Source: Mannheimia bovis (GTDB lineage: Bacteria; Pseudomonadota; Gammaproteobacteria; Enterobacterales; Pasteurellaceae). From it: a stretch of DNA of 64,000 bases. The position numbers were made by a program, and so were the translations under genes. The stretch's first letter is position 1, and each line of letters begins with the position of its first letter. Under the pieces are notes generated by a model. That model was not told the origin of the DNA and searched no databases. It was given only the letters and a program-made list of their open reading frames with translations. Shown here piece by piece: positions 51,090 to 59,973 of the stretch. Location of the stretch: the NCBI RefSeq assembly GCF_014541205.1, contig NZ_CP061280.1:1318798-1382797 (forward strand), read 5' to 3'.

Positions 51090-51100
51090 ACTTATTTTCA

Positions 51101-53023
51101 ATGACAAAATACGACGATAAAATTCTCCACGCCTTTAGTGATGATGGCTTACTTAGCCAAAATATCAACGGCTTTCGCCCTCGCAAAGCCCAGCTTGAAA
51201 TGGCACAAGCGGTTGGAAAAGCGGTAAAATTTGCAACACCTGTGGTAGTAGAAGCCGGAACAGGAACGGGTAAAACCTTTGCTTATTTAGTGCCTGCACT
51301 GCTTTCAGGTAAGAAAACCATTGTATCTACAGGCTCAAAAAATCTACAAGATCAGCTATTTAATCGAGATCTTCCCACCATTCAAAAAGCTCTTAAATAT
51401 AAAGGTAAAATTGCCCTACTTAAAGGTAGGGTGAACTATCTCTGCTTAGAACGATTAGAGCAAGTTACTGCAATGGGTGTATTGGGCGATAAATCTGTGT
51501 TGGCGGATTTGAAAAAAGTCAGCAAATGGCAAAATTCCACCAAAACAGGGGATTTAAGCGAATGTATTACCATTGCTGAAGATAGCCCAATTTTACCGCA
51601 GTTAGTAAGTACAACGGAAAGCTGTTTAGGTTCGGATTGTCCGTATTTTAAAGATTGCTATGTCGTGCAAGCTCGCCGTAAAGCGATGGAGGCTGATGTG
51701 GTTGTAGTTAATCATCACCTGTTTTGTGCCGATATGGCGGTAAAAGAAACCGGCTTTGGGGAGCTGATCCCTGAAGCTGAATTAGTGATCTTCGATGAAG
51801 CTCATCAACTTCCCGATATCGCCAGTCAATACTTCGGGCAATCTCTCTCTTCTCGTCAATTATTTGATATTTGCAAAGATACCAACATTGTTTACCGTAC
51901 GGAATTAAAGGATGTGGCACAGTTGGGGAAAGCTTCCGATCATCTTATGAAAGTTGTGCAAGATTTCCGTTTATTAATGGGCGGAGAAGGGCAAATTAGA
52001 GGGAATTTGCGTGATCTGTTTCGGGATAAAAAAGTGGTTGATGGCTTGGTAAAAGTAGCTGAAAACATTGATTTTTTAAGTGAGGTGGTGAAAAAATCAC
52101 TCGGTCGTTCGGAAACATTAGACAAAATTTTTGAGCGATTGGCGGAGGTAAAAATTCGTCTTAAAAAATTGATGGACACAACAGTAACAGGCTATTGCTA
52201 TTGGTATGAAGCAAATGGGCGATCTTTTGGTTTACACATCACGCCATTGACGGTAGCGGATAAGTTTGGCGAGCAATTGAAAAATCAGCAAATTGGTTGG
52301 GTGTTTACTTCAGCAACCCTCGAAGTAGGCGGCACATTTGAGCATTTCTGCCAACGATTAGGCATTGAAAATGCTGAACAGTTAGTGTTACAAAGCCCTT
52401 TTGATTATCAAAACCAGTCATTACTTTGCGTGCCTCGTTATTTACCTGATACTAATAAAGCTCATACATTAACTGCATTAGGGCAGTTATTAAAACCTGT
52501 GATTGAAGCGAACAAAGGGCGTTGCTTTTTACTTTGTACTTCATATTATATGATGCGAGGTTTGGCGGATTTCTTACGGGAACATAGCTCGCTCAATGTG
52601 CTGTTACAAGGCGAAACAGGAAAAAGTCGTTTATTGGAACAATTTGTGAAAGAAGAAAATTCAGTGCTGGTAGCAACCCAAAGTTTCTGGGAGGGGATTG
52701 ACGTGCGAGGTGATGACCTTTCCCTTGTGATTATTGATAAATTGCCGTTTACTTCGCCTGATGAACCTTTACTCAAAGCCCGAATGGAAGACTGCAAATT
52801 ACAAGGGGGCGATCCTTTCAATGATATTCAAATTCCGGAAGCAGTGATTACACTTAAACAAGGTGTTGGGCGTTTAATTCGAGATGTAACAGACAGAGGG
52901 GTGGTAATCATCTGCGATTCTCGTCTGGTAATGCGTAATTATGGGCAAACGTTTTTGAAAAGTTTACCGCCCTCAAAAAGAACAAGAGATTTGGAGTCGG
53001 TTATTCAATTTCTAAAAGTATAA
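51101..53023 (+). CDS. yoaA: DinG-family iron-sulfur DNA helicase YoaA
   Basis: XPD-like 5'-3' helicase of 640 residues; the length fits YoaA (636 in E. coli) better than DinG (about 716). Walker A EAGTGTGKT (51-59), DEAH box 232-235 (VIFDEAHQLPD). The iron-sulfur cysteines are Cys115, Cys175, Cys180 and Cys186. GVGRLIRDVTDRG is motif VI. YoaA acts with the polymerase clamp-loader subunit chi in repair. There is a USS within the first 40 codons. Confidence 0.93.
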   Translation: MTKYDDKILHAFSDDGLLSQNINGFRPRKAQLEMAQAVGKAVKFATPVVVEAGTGTGKTFAYLVPALLSGKKTIVSTGSKNLQDQLFNRDLPTIQKALKYKGKIALLKGRVNYLCLERLEQVTAMGVLGDKSVLADLKKVSKWQNSTKTGDLSECITIAEDSPILPQLVSTTESCLGSDCPYFKDCYVVQARRKAMEADVVVVNHHLFCADMAVKETGFGELIPEAELVIFDEAHQLPDIASQYFGQSLSSRQLFDICKDTNIVYRTELKDVAQLGKASDHLMKVVQDFRLLMGGEGQIRGNLRDLFRDKKVVDGLVKVAENIDFLSEVVKKSLGRSETLDKIFERLAEVKIRLKKLMDTTVTGYCYWYEANGRSFGLHITPLTVADKFGEQLKNQQIGWVFTSATLEVGGTFEHFCQRLGIENAEQLVLQSPFDYQNQSLLCVPRYLPDTNKAHTLTALGQLLKPVIEANKGRCFLLCTSYYMMRGLADFLREHSSLNVLLQGETGKSRLLEQFVKEENSVLVATQSFWEGIDVRGDDLSLVIIDKLPFTSPDEPLLKARMEDCKLQGGDPFNDIQIPEAVITLKQGVGRLIRDVTDRGVVIICDSRLVMRNYGQTFLKSLPPSKRTRDLESVIQFLKV

Positions 53024-53100
53024 TATAATATGCAAGCGGTCGAATTCTTACAAAGTTTTGCAAATTATGGATAAAAAAGTACCGCTTGTTCGGAGGTTAT

Positions 53101-53466
53101 ATGTTATCAAAAGTGTTTAAGATTTTAGCATCATTAGCATTGCTATTTGTAATGCTCTATTTAGGGAAGCTCATTGCCTTTCTTTTCCCTATTGGCATTC
53201 CGGACAGTATTTTAGGTATGCTAATTTTATTTGGTTGTTTGGTAATAGGGATTGTTAAGGTAGAATGGGTTATGCCAAGTGCTAGACCGCTAACTCGCTA
53301 TATGACTTTATTTTTCTTGCCGATTTGTGCTGAATTAATTGAACATTTGGATTTGTTTAGTGAAAATTTTAACACTTTTGTCTTATCTACTGCATTAAGT
53401 ACCTTAGTTTCTATTGTGATTATCGGATTATTTGCTCAATGGCTATTTCATCGAGGTAGAAACTAA
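53101..53466 (+). CDS. LrgA/CidA-family holin-like protein (YohJ type)
   Basis: Small integral membrane protein of 121 residues with four hydrophobic helices, of the holin-like LrgA/CidA group associated with murein hydrolase export or overflow metabolite transport. Motif FPIGIPDSILGMLILFG is the family signature. Start ATG 53101 has GGAGG upstream; an in-frame TTG at 53086 is rejected. Its partner gene starts at the base after its stop codon. Confidence 0.88.
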   Translation: MLSKVFKILASLALLFVMLYLGKLIAFLFPIGIPDSILGMLILFGCLVIGIVKVEWVMPSARPLTRYMTLFFLPICAELIEHLDLFSENFNTFVLSTALSTLVSIVIIGLFAQWLFHRGRN

Positions 53467-54153
53467 ATGATTTATCTCTATTCTATTTTGACATTGGTGA
53501 TTTTTATCGTTGGGATAAAAATCAGTCAAAAACTTGCTATCAATCTGCTCAATCCATTCTTAATTGCCCTGACATTAATTATTGGCGTTATTGTCATTTT
53601 TAATATTCCTTATCACGACTATTACAAAGGCAATGCACCTTTGAATAATTTACTAGGTGTTTCAGTAGTTGCACTTGCTTGCCCGTTTTATGAACAGTTA
53701 CCTCAGATCCGTAAAAAATGGCGGCAAATTATGGTTGTTCTACTGTTTAGTACGCTTGTTACGATGCTGACCGGTGTTGGATTTGCCCTTCTGTTTGGTG
53801 CGAGTCAAGATATTTTGGCTGCGGTGTTACCTAAATCAGTCTCAATGCCAATGGCGATCATCATCACTAATGAAATTGATGGTAATGTGGGTATTGCGGC
53901 GGTTGGGGTGATGATCGCAGGCTTAGTGGGTTCTATTTTAGGTTTTATGTTGTTACGTTTTATCAAAGTACGAAATATTATGGCAATAGGATTAAGTATG
54001 GGGGCAGCCTCACACGCATTAGGCACAGGTCGGTGCTTAGAACATAGTATGAAAGCAGGGAGTTATAGTTCTATTGCATTAGTTGCTTGTGGGGTACTAT
54101 CTTCTATTTTAGCCCCTCTAGTATTTAAAATGGCGGTAATGTTTTTCTACTAA
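53467..54153 (+). CDS. LrgB-family protein (YohK type)
   Basis: Polytopic membrane protein of 228 residues, companion of the LrgA-like protein. Signature segments: SVSMPMAIIITNEIDGNVGI, IAAVGVMIAGLVGSILG and ASHALGTGRCLEHS. The ATG immediately follows the stop of the LrgA-like gene. No LytSR two-component regulator is present beside the pair. Confidence 0.9.
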   Translation: MIYLYSILTLVIFIVGIKISQKLAINLLNPFLIALTLIIGVIVIFNIPYHDYYKGNAPLNNLLGVSVVALACPFYEQLPQIRKKWRQIMVVLLFSTLVTMLTGVGFALLFGASQDILAAVLPKSVSMPMAIIITNEIDGNVGIAAVGVMIAGLVGSILGFMLLRFIKVRNIMAIGLSMGAASHALGTGRCLEHSMKAGSYSSIALVACGVLSSILAPLVFKMAVMFFY

Positions 54154-54187
54154 GATAGATTATATATTAGGCAGAATAGCGTTTAAT

Positions 54188-54216
54188 TTGGTTAGTCTCT
54201 GAAATCAAGGTACAAT
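54188..54216 (+). promoter_or_regulatory. msbA promoter
   Basis: TTGGTT (54188-54193), 17-base spacer, TACAAT (54211-54216), 30 bases before the msbA start. A good sigma-70 match in both boxes. Confidence 0.65.
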
Positions 54217-54246
54217 AGCCCGATTTTTCAATAAAAAGAAAGAATT

Positions 54247-56010
54247 ATGCAAGAACAAGTTAATTTAGAAAAAGATCTTTCCACGTTTAAAACCTTTAAA
54301 CGTTTATGGCCGACAATTAGCCCTTTTAGAGCAGGCTTGATTGCGGGTGCTATTGCTTTAGTGCTAAATGCCTTAGTAGACTCGGGGTTAATTTATTTGC
54401 TTAAACCACTTTTAGATGAAGGTTTTGGGCAGGCAAATCACGGTTTTCTTAAATTAATGGCAATCCTTGTTGTGGTATTTATTTTAGTTCGGGGAATTAC
54501 CAATTATATTGCCAGTTACTGTTTAGCGTGGGTTTCGGGTAAAGTGGTAATGAACTTACGCCGTCAAATTTTCCAACATTTAATGTATATGCCCGTGAGT
54601 TATTTTGATAATAACCCGACCGGGCGTTTGCTTTCACGTGTAACGTACGATACCGAAATGGTGGCAAGTTCAGCTTCTCATTCGTTAGTTACCATTGTGC
54701 GTGAAGGGGCGTATTTGATCTCTCTATTTGTAGTGATGATCTATACCAGTTGGCAACTCTCAATTGTGCTATTTATTATGGCTCCGATTATTGGTGTGCT
54801 AATAGGTTTTGTTTCAAAATATTTCCGTAAATTAAGCCGTAACATTCAAAACTCAATGGGCGAGCTGACAATCACCACCGAACAAATGTTAAAAGGGCAT
54901 AAAGAGGTACTTTCCTTTGGTGGACATAAAGTCGAAAAAGATCGTTTTGAGCGTGTAAGTAATGATATACGTCGTAAGGGAATGAAAGTTGTTTCTGCTG
55001 ATGGTATTTCTGATGGTGTGGTGCAGCTTATAGCTTCTTTTGCATTATCTGCCGTACTTTATGTAGCAACTTTCCCTGAAGTGATGAGCGAAAATCTTAC
55101 CGCAGGTTCATTTACGGTTGTGTTTTCGTCTATGATGGCAATGCTACGCCCATTAAAATCATTAACTAATGTAAACTCGCAATTCCAACGTGGTATGGCT
55201 GCTTGCCAAACATTATTTGAGTTTTTAGATTTAAAAACCGAGAAAGATAACGGTTCTGTTCGAGTAGAAAAAGCAGAAGGTAATGTTGAATTTAAAGATG
55301 TCAGTTTTACTTATGTAGGTAAAGATGAAAAAGCATTAAACAACATTTCGTTTGAGATCCCTAAAGGCAAAACTGTGGCATTGGTGGGGCGTTCTGGTTC
55401 GGGTAAATCAACCATCGCCAATTTGCTCACTCGTTTTTATGATATTGATGACGGTGAAATTTTGTTAGACGGCATTAATATTCAAGATTACACCTTGAAA
55501 AACCTGCGTGAACAATGCTCTGTAGTTTCACAGCAAGTTCACTTATTTAACGATACGATTGCCAATAACATTGCTTATGCGGCAACAGATAAATATAGCC
55601 GAGAAGAAATTATTAAAGCGGCAAAAGCAGCTCACGCAATGGAATTTATTGAAAAACTTGATAATGGTTTAGATACCGTGATTGGTGAAAATGGAGCAAG
55701 TCTATCAGGCGGGCAACGCCAACGTTTAGCAATTGCCCGTGCCTTGCTAAGAAATTCCCCTGTGTTGGTGCTTGATGAAGCAACTTCTGCATTAGATACT
55801 GAATCAGAAAGAGCCATTCAATCCGCATTGGAATTATTGCAAAAAGATCGTACTGTGCTTGTCATTGCTCACCGATTATCCACGATTGAAAAAGCCGATG
55901 AAATTTTGGTGGTCGATCACGGAAATATTATTGAACGAGGCAATCACTCAGAACTTCTTGCTCAAGGTGGAGCTTATAAGCAGCTCCATAGTTTACAATT
56001 TGGGGCATAA
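54247..56010 (+). CDS. msbA: Lipid A export ATP-binding/permease protein MsbA
   Basis: Homodimeric half-ABC transporter that flips lipid A-core across the inner membrane. The protein is 587 residues, six helices in the first 320, then the ATPase domain: Walker [15 protein letters not shown], signature [16 protein letters not shown], Walker [13 protein letters not shown]. The start has AAGAAAG upstream. lpxK does not follow it, unlike in E. coli; lolB does. Confidence 0.96.
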   Translation: MQEQVNLEKDLSTFKTFKRLWPTISPFRAGLIAGAIALVLNALVDSGLIYLLKPLLDEGFGQANHGFLKLMAILVVVFILVRGITNYIASYCLAWVSGKVVMNLRRQIFQHLMYMPVSYFDNNPTGRLLSRVTYDTEMVASSASHSLVTIVREGAYLISLFVVMIYTSWQLSIVLFIMAPIIGVLIGFVSKYFRKLSRNIQNSMGELTITTEQMLKGHKEVLSFGGHKVEKDRFERVSNDIRRKGMKVVSADGISDGVVQLIASFALSAVLYVATFPEVMSENLTAGSFTVVFSSMMAMLRPLKSLTNVNSQFQRGMAACQTLFEFLDLKTEKDNGSVRVEKAEGNVEFKDVSFTYVGKDEKALNNISFEIPKGKTVALVGRSGSGKSTIANLLTRFYDIDDGEILLDGINIQDYTLKNLREQCSVVSQQVHLFNDTIANNIAYAATDKYSREEIIKAAKAAHAMEFIEKLDNGLDTVIGENGASLSGGQRQRLAIARALLRNSPVLVLDEATSALDTESERAIQSALELLQKDRTVLVIAHRLSTIEKADEILVVDHGNIIERGNHSELLAQGGAYKQLHSLQFGA

Positions 56011-56063
56011 CAAGTGGTTGATTTTGACTGAAAGTTTGCAAAATCATTCCAAACATTATGATT

Positions 56064-56091
56064 TATAGGGGCGAAATATTTCCGCCCTATA
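56064..56091. repeat. Imperfect palindrome upstream of lolB
   Basis: TATAGGGGCG (56064-56073) and CGCCCTATA (56083-56091) pair with one bulged G around an AAATATTTC centre. It lies 16 bases before the lolB ATG. It resembles the palindromes at 240-261 and 62669-62686. Confidence 0.5.
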
Positions 56092-56107
56092 GCATATAGA
56101 GAATACT

Positions 56108-56740
56108 ATGAAAAAACTGACAACACTTTTATCCCTTACTACCTTGCTGATTTTAACAGGCTGTAACTCAGTATTAAATGCACCTACCGAAGTACAAAAA
56201 CCAACGGTAGAAATTCCGCACAACGATCCCCAATGGCAGCAACATTTAGTTCAATTAGCCAAAATTCAGAGCTATAAGGCAGCAGGGCAATTTGGTTATA
56301 TTTCACCGGAAGAGCGTTTTTCTTCCCATTTCAATTGGCAATACAACACGCCAACTCAATTTGGCTTAGAACTTTCTTCTAACCTTTCGACGAAATCCCT
56401 CAAATTAGAGCGTAATAAACGAGGCTTAACCGTTTCAGATAGCGAAGGTAATAGCCGTTCAGATCGTGATATTGATGCCCTAATGCAAGAGATTATCGGT
56501 GTGTCGTTCCCAATCGACCAATTTGCCTATTGGGTAAAAGGTCAGCCTGAAAAAGAAGGGAATTATATTGTGAATGAAAAACGTCAGCTTTCACAATTTA
56601 GTTATCCGCTGAATGGCACGATTTGGAAAGCAAGTTATGTAGAATATCACGAAGATCGTGTACCGAATTTGCCAAAATTAATTGTGCTTGAAAACGGTAC
56701 GCAGACGTTAAAAATCCGCATTGAAAGATGGACTTATTAA
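56108..56740 (+). CDS. lolB: Outer-membrane lipoprotein receptor LolB
   Basis: Outer-membrane lipoprotein that accepts lipoproteins from LolA and inserts them in the outer membrane. The protein is 210 residues with a lipobox ILTGC (Cys19). Family segments: [19 protein letters not shown] and [18 protein letters not shown]. Its TAA overlaps the ispE ATG by one base (TAATG), giving the conserved lolB-ispE-prs order. Confidence 0.94.
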   Translation: MKKLTTLLSLTTLLILTGCNSVLNAPTEVQKPTVEIPHNDPQWQQHLVQLAKIQSYKAAGQFGYISPEERFSSHFNWQYNTPTQFGLELSSNLSTKSLKLERNKRGLTVSDSEGNSRSDRDIDALMQEIIGVSFPIDQFAYWVKGQPEKEGNYIVNEKRQLSQFSYPLNGTIWKASYVEYHEDRVPNLPKLIVLENGTQTLKIRIERWTY

Positions 56741-57591
56741 TGGAAAAAGTGATTTTACCCAGTCCGGCTAAATTGAACCTGTTTTTGTATATTACCAATA
56801 AACGAGCAGATGGCTATCACGAGTTGCAAACGCTATTTCAATTTTTAGACTTTGGCGATGAAATTGAGATTGAAATTACCGATAACCCTGAAATTGAGCT
56901 AATAAATCAAGTTGAAGGTGTGGCGGTTGGAGATAACTTAATTTACCGAGCTGCAAAACTTTTGCAAAAAACGACCGCTTGCAACAAAGGGGCGAAAATT
57001 GGCATTACTAAAAATTTGCCGATGGGCGGCGGTGTGGGGGGCGGTTCATCAAATGCTGCTACAGTGTTGGTTGGCTTAAATCATTTATGGCAAACAGAGC
57101 TTTCACTTGAGCAGTTGGCGAAATTAGGGCTAAGTTTAGGGGCTGATGTGCCGATCTTCGTCAGAGGTATTGCCGCTTTTGCCGAAGGGGTTGGAGAAGT
57201 TTTAACGCCTTGTGAGCCGGAAGAAAAATGGTATGTGGTATTAAAGCCTGAAGTTTCCATTTCAACGGCAGTGGTTTTTAACGATCCAAACTTACCTAGA
57301 AATACGCCAAAACGTACTTTATCAGAATTATTATCTTCAAAATGGGCAAACGATTGCGAAAAAGTTGTGCGAGAAAGGTATTCTGCGGTTGAAGATCTTA
57401 TGCAAGAATTGTTACAATATGCACCGTTTAGGCTGACAGGCACTGGTGCTTGTATTTTCGCCGAATTTGATACAAAAGCAGAAGCCGAGCAGGTTTTTGC
57501 ACATAAGCCGGAAGAGACATTTGGCTTTGTGGCGAGAGGACAAAATATTTCGCCATTACATCAAAAATTACTCCAAACTAACCACCAATAA
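56740..57591 (+). CDS. ispE: 4-diphosphocytidyl-2-C-methyl-D-erythritol kinase
   Basis: GHMP kinase of the MEP isoprenoid pathway, 283 residues as in E. coli. I chose the ATG at 56740, which overlaps the lolB stop, because it starts directly at [17 protein letters not shown]; an in-frame ATG at 56728 would add MDLL. The ATP loop is [18 protein letters not shown]; the last motif is [16 protein letters not shown] lies in frame near 56974. prs follows after 15 bases. Confidence 0.95.
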   Translation: MEKVILPSPAKLNLFLYITNKRADGYHELQTLFQFLDFGDEIEIEITDNPEIELINQVEGVAVGDNLIYRAAKLLQKTTACNKGAKIGITKNLPMGGGVGGGSSNAATVLVGLNHLWQTELSLEQLAKLGLSLGADVPIFVRGIAAFAEGVGEVLTPCEPEEKWYVVLKPEVSISTAVVFNDPNLPRNTPKRTLSELLSSKWANDCEKVVRERYSAVEDLMQELLQYAPFRLTGTGACIFAEFDTKAEAEQVFAHKPEETFGFVARGQNISPLHQKLLQTNHQ

Positions 57592-57606
57592 CCAAAGGAT
57601 CACTCA

Positions 57607-58557
57607 ATGACAGATATTAAACTGTTTGCGGGCAACGCAACGCCGGAACTCGCTAATCGTATTGCAAAACATCTTTATACCTCGTTAGGTAATGCAACTG
57701 TTGGTCGTTTTAGCGATGGTGAAATTCAAGTGCAAATCAATGAAAATGTGCGTGGAGGCGATATTTTCATTGTGCAATCAACTTGTGCACCAACCAATGA
57801 TAATCTTATGGAATTGATTGTGATGGTGGACGCTTTACGTCGTGCTTCTGCCGGTCGTATTACAGCCGTTATCCCATACTTTGGCTATGCTCGCCAAGAT
57901 AGACGTGTGCGTTCAGCTCGTGTACCTATTACAGCAAAAGTGGTAGCAGACTTCTTATCAAGCGTAGGAGTTGATAGAGTATTAACTTGTGATTTACACG
58001 CAGAGCAAATTCAAGGATTCTTCGATGTGCCGGTGGATAACGTATTTGGTTCACCGGTGTTAATCGAAGATATTTTGAAGAAAACCGATTTAGTGAACCC
58101 GATTGTGGTTTCTCCGGATATCGGTGGAGTAGTGCGTGCAAGAGCGGTAGCTAAATTGCTTAATGATACGGATATGGCAATTATTGATAAACGTCGCCCG
58201 AAAGCGAATGTATCTCAAGTAATGCACATTATTGGTGATGTGGCTGAGCGTGATTGTATCTTAGTTGATGATATGATCGATACTGGTGGCACATTAGCTA
58301 AAGCAGCTGAAGCATTAAAAGAGCGTGGTGCTCGTCGTGTATTTGCTTATGCAACGCATGCGGTGTTCTCAGGTTCTGCTGCTCAAAACTTAGCAAACCC
58401 GGCATTAGATGAAATTGTGGTAACAGATACTATTCCACTAAGCAATGAAATCAAAGCACTTAACAAAGTACGAGTTTTAACTTTATCGGGAATGCTTGCC
58501 GAAGCAATCCGCCGTATCAGCAATGAAGAGTCTATCTCTGCAATGTTTGATGCTTAA
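57607..58557 (+). CDS. prs: Ribose-phosphate pyrophosphokinase
   Basis: Makes PRPP from ribose 5-phosphate and ATP, feeding PyrE, purine and amino acid synthesis. The protein is 316 residues (E. coli 315). Motifs: [61 protein letters not shown] and the PRPP loop [24 protein letters not shown] precedes the start. A strong terminator follows. Confidence 0.98.
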   Translation: MTDIKLFAGNATPELANRIAKHLYTSLGNATVGRFSDGEIQVQINENVRGGDIFIVQSTCAPTNDNLMELIVMVDALRRASAGRITAVIPYFGYARQDRRVRSARVPITAKVVADFLSSVGVDRVLTCDLHAEQIQGFFDVPVDNVFGSPVLIEDILKKTDLVNPIVVSPDIGGVVRARAVAKLLNDTDMAIIDKRRPKANVSQVMHIIGDVAERDCILVDDMIDTGGTLAKAAEALKERGARRVFAYATHAVFSGSAAQNLANPALDEIVVTDTIPLSNEIKALNKVRVLTLSGMLAEAIRRISNEESISAMFDA

Positions 58558-58575
58558 TGATTTTATTACCCGAAT

Positions 58576-58601
58576 GCCCAATCCTATGATTGGGCTTTTT
58601 T
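58576..58601 (+). terminator. prs terminator
   Basis: GCCCAATC (58576-58583), loop CTAT, GATTGGGC (58588-58595), then six T. Confidence 0.92.
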
Positions 58602-58632
58602 ATAACTGTTTATCATTAGGGAAAATGCCTTT

Positions 58633-59637
58633 ATGTATTCTCTTATTCGTCAATGTTTATTTTCGCTTGATGCTGAAAATGCACATCAACTTTCAATTCA
58701 AGCATTAGCATTATTCGGAAAGCTGCCTTTTTCGCCGTTTGCTATACCTTCTAATCCAACGACAGTAATGGGGTTGCATTTTAAAAACCCGATTGGTTTA
58801 GCGGCAGGAGCAGATAAAAACGGTGAGGCTATTGATGGTTTCGGTAAATTAGGATTTGGCTTTATTGAAGTGGGGACAGTTACGCCCGTTGCACAAGATG
58901 GAAATCCTAAGCCAAGACAGTTTCGAGTTTTGGAAGCTGAAGGCATTATTAACCGTAACGGCTTTAATAACAAAGGGGTAGATGCTTTAATTGAAAATGT
59001 GAAAAAAGCAAAATATGACGGCATTCTAGGAATTAATATCGGTAAAAATGCGATCACGCCGATTGAGCGTAGCTTAGATGATTATTTGATTTGCTTACGC
59101 AAAGTGTATGAATATGCGGATTATGTAACGGTTAATATCTCATCGCCAAACACTAAAAATTTGCGTAGTTTACAATATGGCGAAGCCTTAGATGATTTAC
59201 TGGCTAACCTTAAGCAAGAACAAGCACTACTTTCGCAAAAAATGAGTAAATATCGACCGCTTGTATTAAAAATTGCCCCTGATTTAACCGATGAAGAAAT
59301 TGCCTCTGTTGCAGATAGTCTGGTTCGACACCAAATTGATGGCGTAATTGCAGGTAATACCACGCTTTCTCGTGAAAGTGTGGCTGGTCTAACGCACGCT
59401 GAACAGCAAGGTGGATTAAGTGGTAAACCTCTACATCAATTAAGCACTCGACTGATTGCAAGATTATCTACAGAACTAAATGGGCGAGTGCCGATTATTG
59501 GAAGTGGGGGAATTCACTCGCTAGAAAGCGGGCAGGAGAAAATTGATGCCGGTGCAAGTTTACTTCAGGTTTATTCCGCGATGATTTATCAAGGTCCATC
59601 GCTTATTCAAGATGTTGCTAAGGTTCGCTTAAAGTAA
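58633..59637 (+). CDS. pyrD: Dihydroorotate dehydrogenase (quinone), class 2
   Basis: Membrane-associated FMN enzyme that oxidises dihydroorotate to orotate, passing electrons to quinone. The protein is 334 residues (E. coli 336). The N-terminal amphipathic extension [20 protein letters not shown] marks class 2. FMN and substrate motifs: [28 protein letters not shown], the catalytic-serine segment [14 protein letters not shown], and [18 protein letters not shown]. It stands alone between the prs terminator and the aceE leader. Confidence 0.97.
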   Translation: MYSLIRQCLFSLDAENAHQLSIQALALFGKLPFSPFAIPSNPTTVMGLHFKNPIGLAAGADKNGEAIDGFGKLGFGFIEVGTVTPVAQDGNPKPRQFRVLEAEGIINRNGFNNKGVDALIENVKKAKYDGILGINIGKNAITPIERSLDDYLICLRKVYEYADYVTVNISSPNTKNLRSLQYGEALDDLLANLKQEQALLSQKMSKYRPLVLKIAPDLTDEEIASVADSLVRHQIDGVIAGNTTLSRESVAGLTHAEQQGGLSGKPLHQLSTRLIARLSTELNGRVPIIGSGGIHSLESGQEKIDAGASLLQVYSAMIYQGPSLIQDVAKVRLK

Positions 59638-59973
59638 AAATAGAATGTTAGGTTATTTTATTTTCACAAATAGAGAAGAAAGCCTCACCCTTGAAAATTA
59701 GACAAAACCAGCGATTTTTGCTATCTTGCACTACAAATTTATCTACAAAATTTAAACAAATTTTATAATTTTCTGTAAAAAATGTTTAAAATCAAATAGA
59801 TAATAAATTTACTTGTGGTTTTTAGTCTTAAATTTTAACTAAGAATAAATTCAAAATAGCGATTTGAGATGAATTTTTTCGATAAAAATTGGTCTAAAAA
59901 TCATCAAACAAGCAAAATTTGTTAAAATTTTGTTATTTATACTTCAATCATTAATTTAATAAGGAAGAATACT
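59638..59973. other. AT-rich aceE upstream region, no gene
   Basis: 336 bases, very AT-rich, with A- and T-tracts in near-helical phasing. It holds TTAGT...ACTAA (59822-59842), an imperfect dyad, and ATTGGTCTAAAAAT (59888 on), which is only half a PdhR-type box. A TATACT at 59938 may be the -10, but no -35 fits. I see no FNR or ArcA site I would defend, no terminator for pyrD and no reading frame. TAAGGAAG before 59974 is the aceE ribosome site. Confidence 0.45.

Noticed and set aside
59888-59902. PdhR operator before aceE
   Set aside because: Only a half site (ATTGGT) without the facing ACCAAT.
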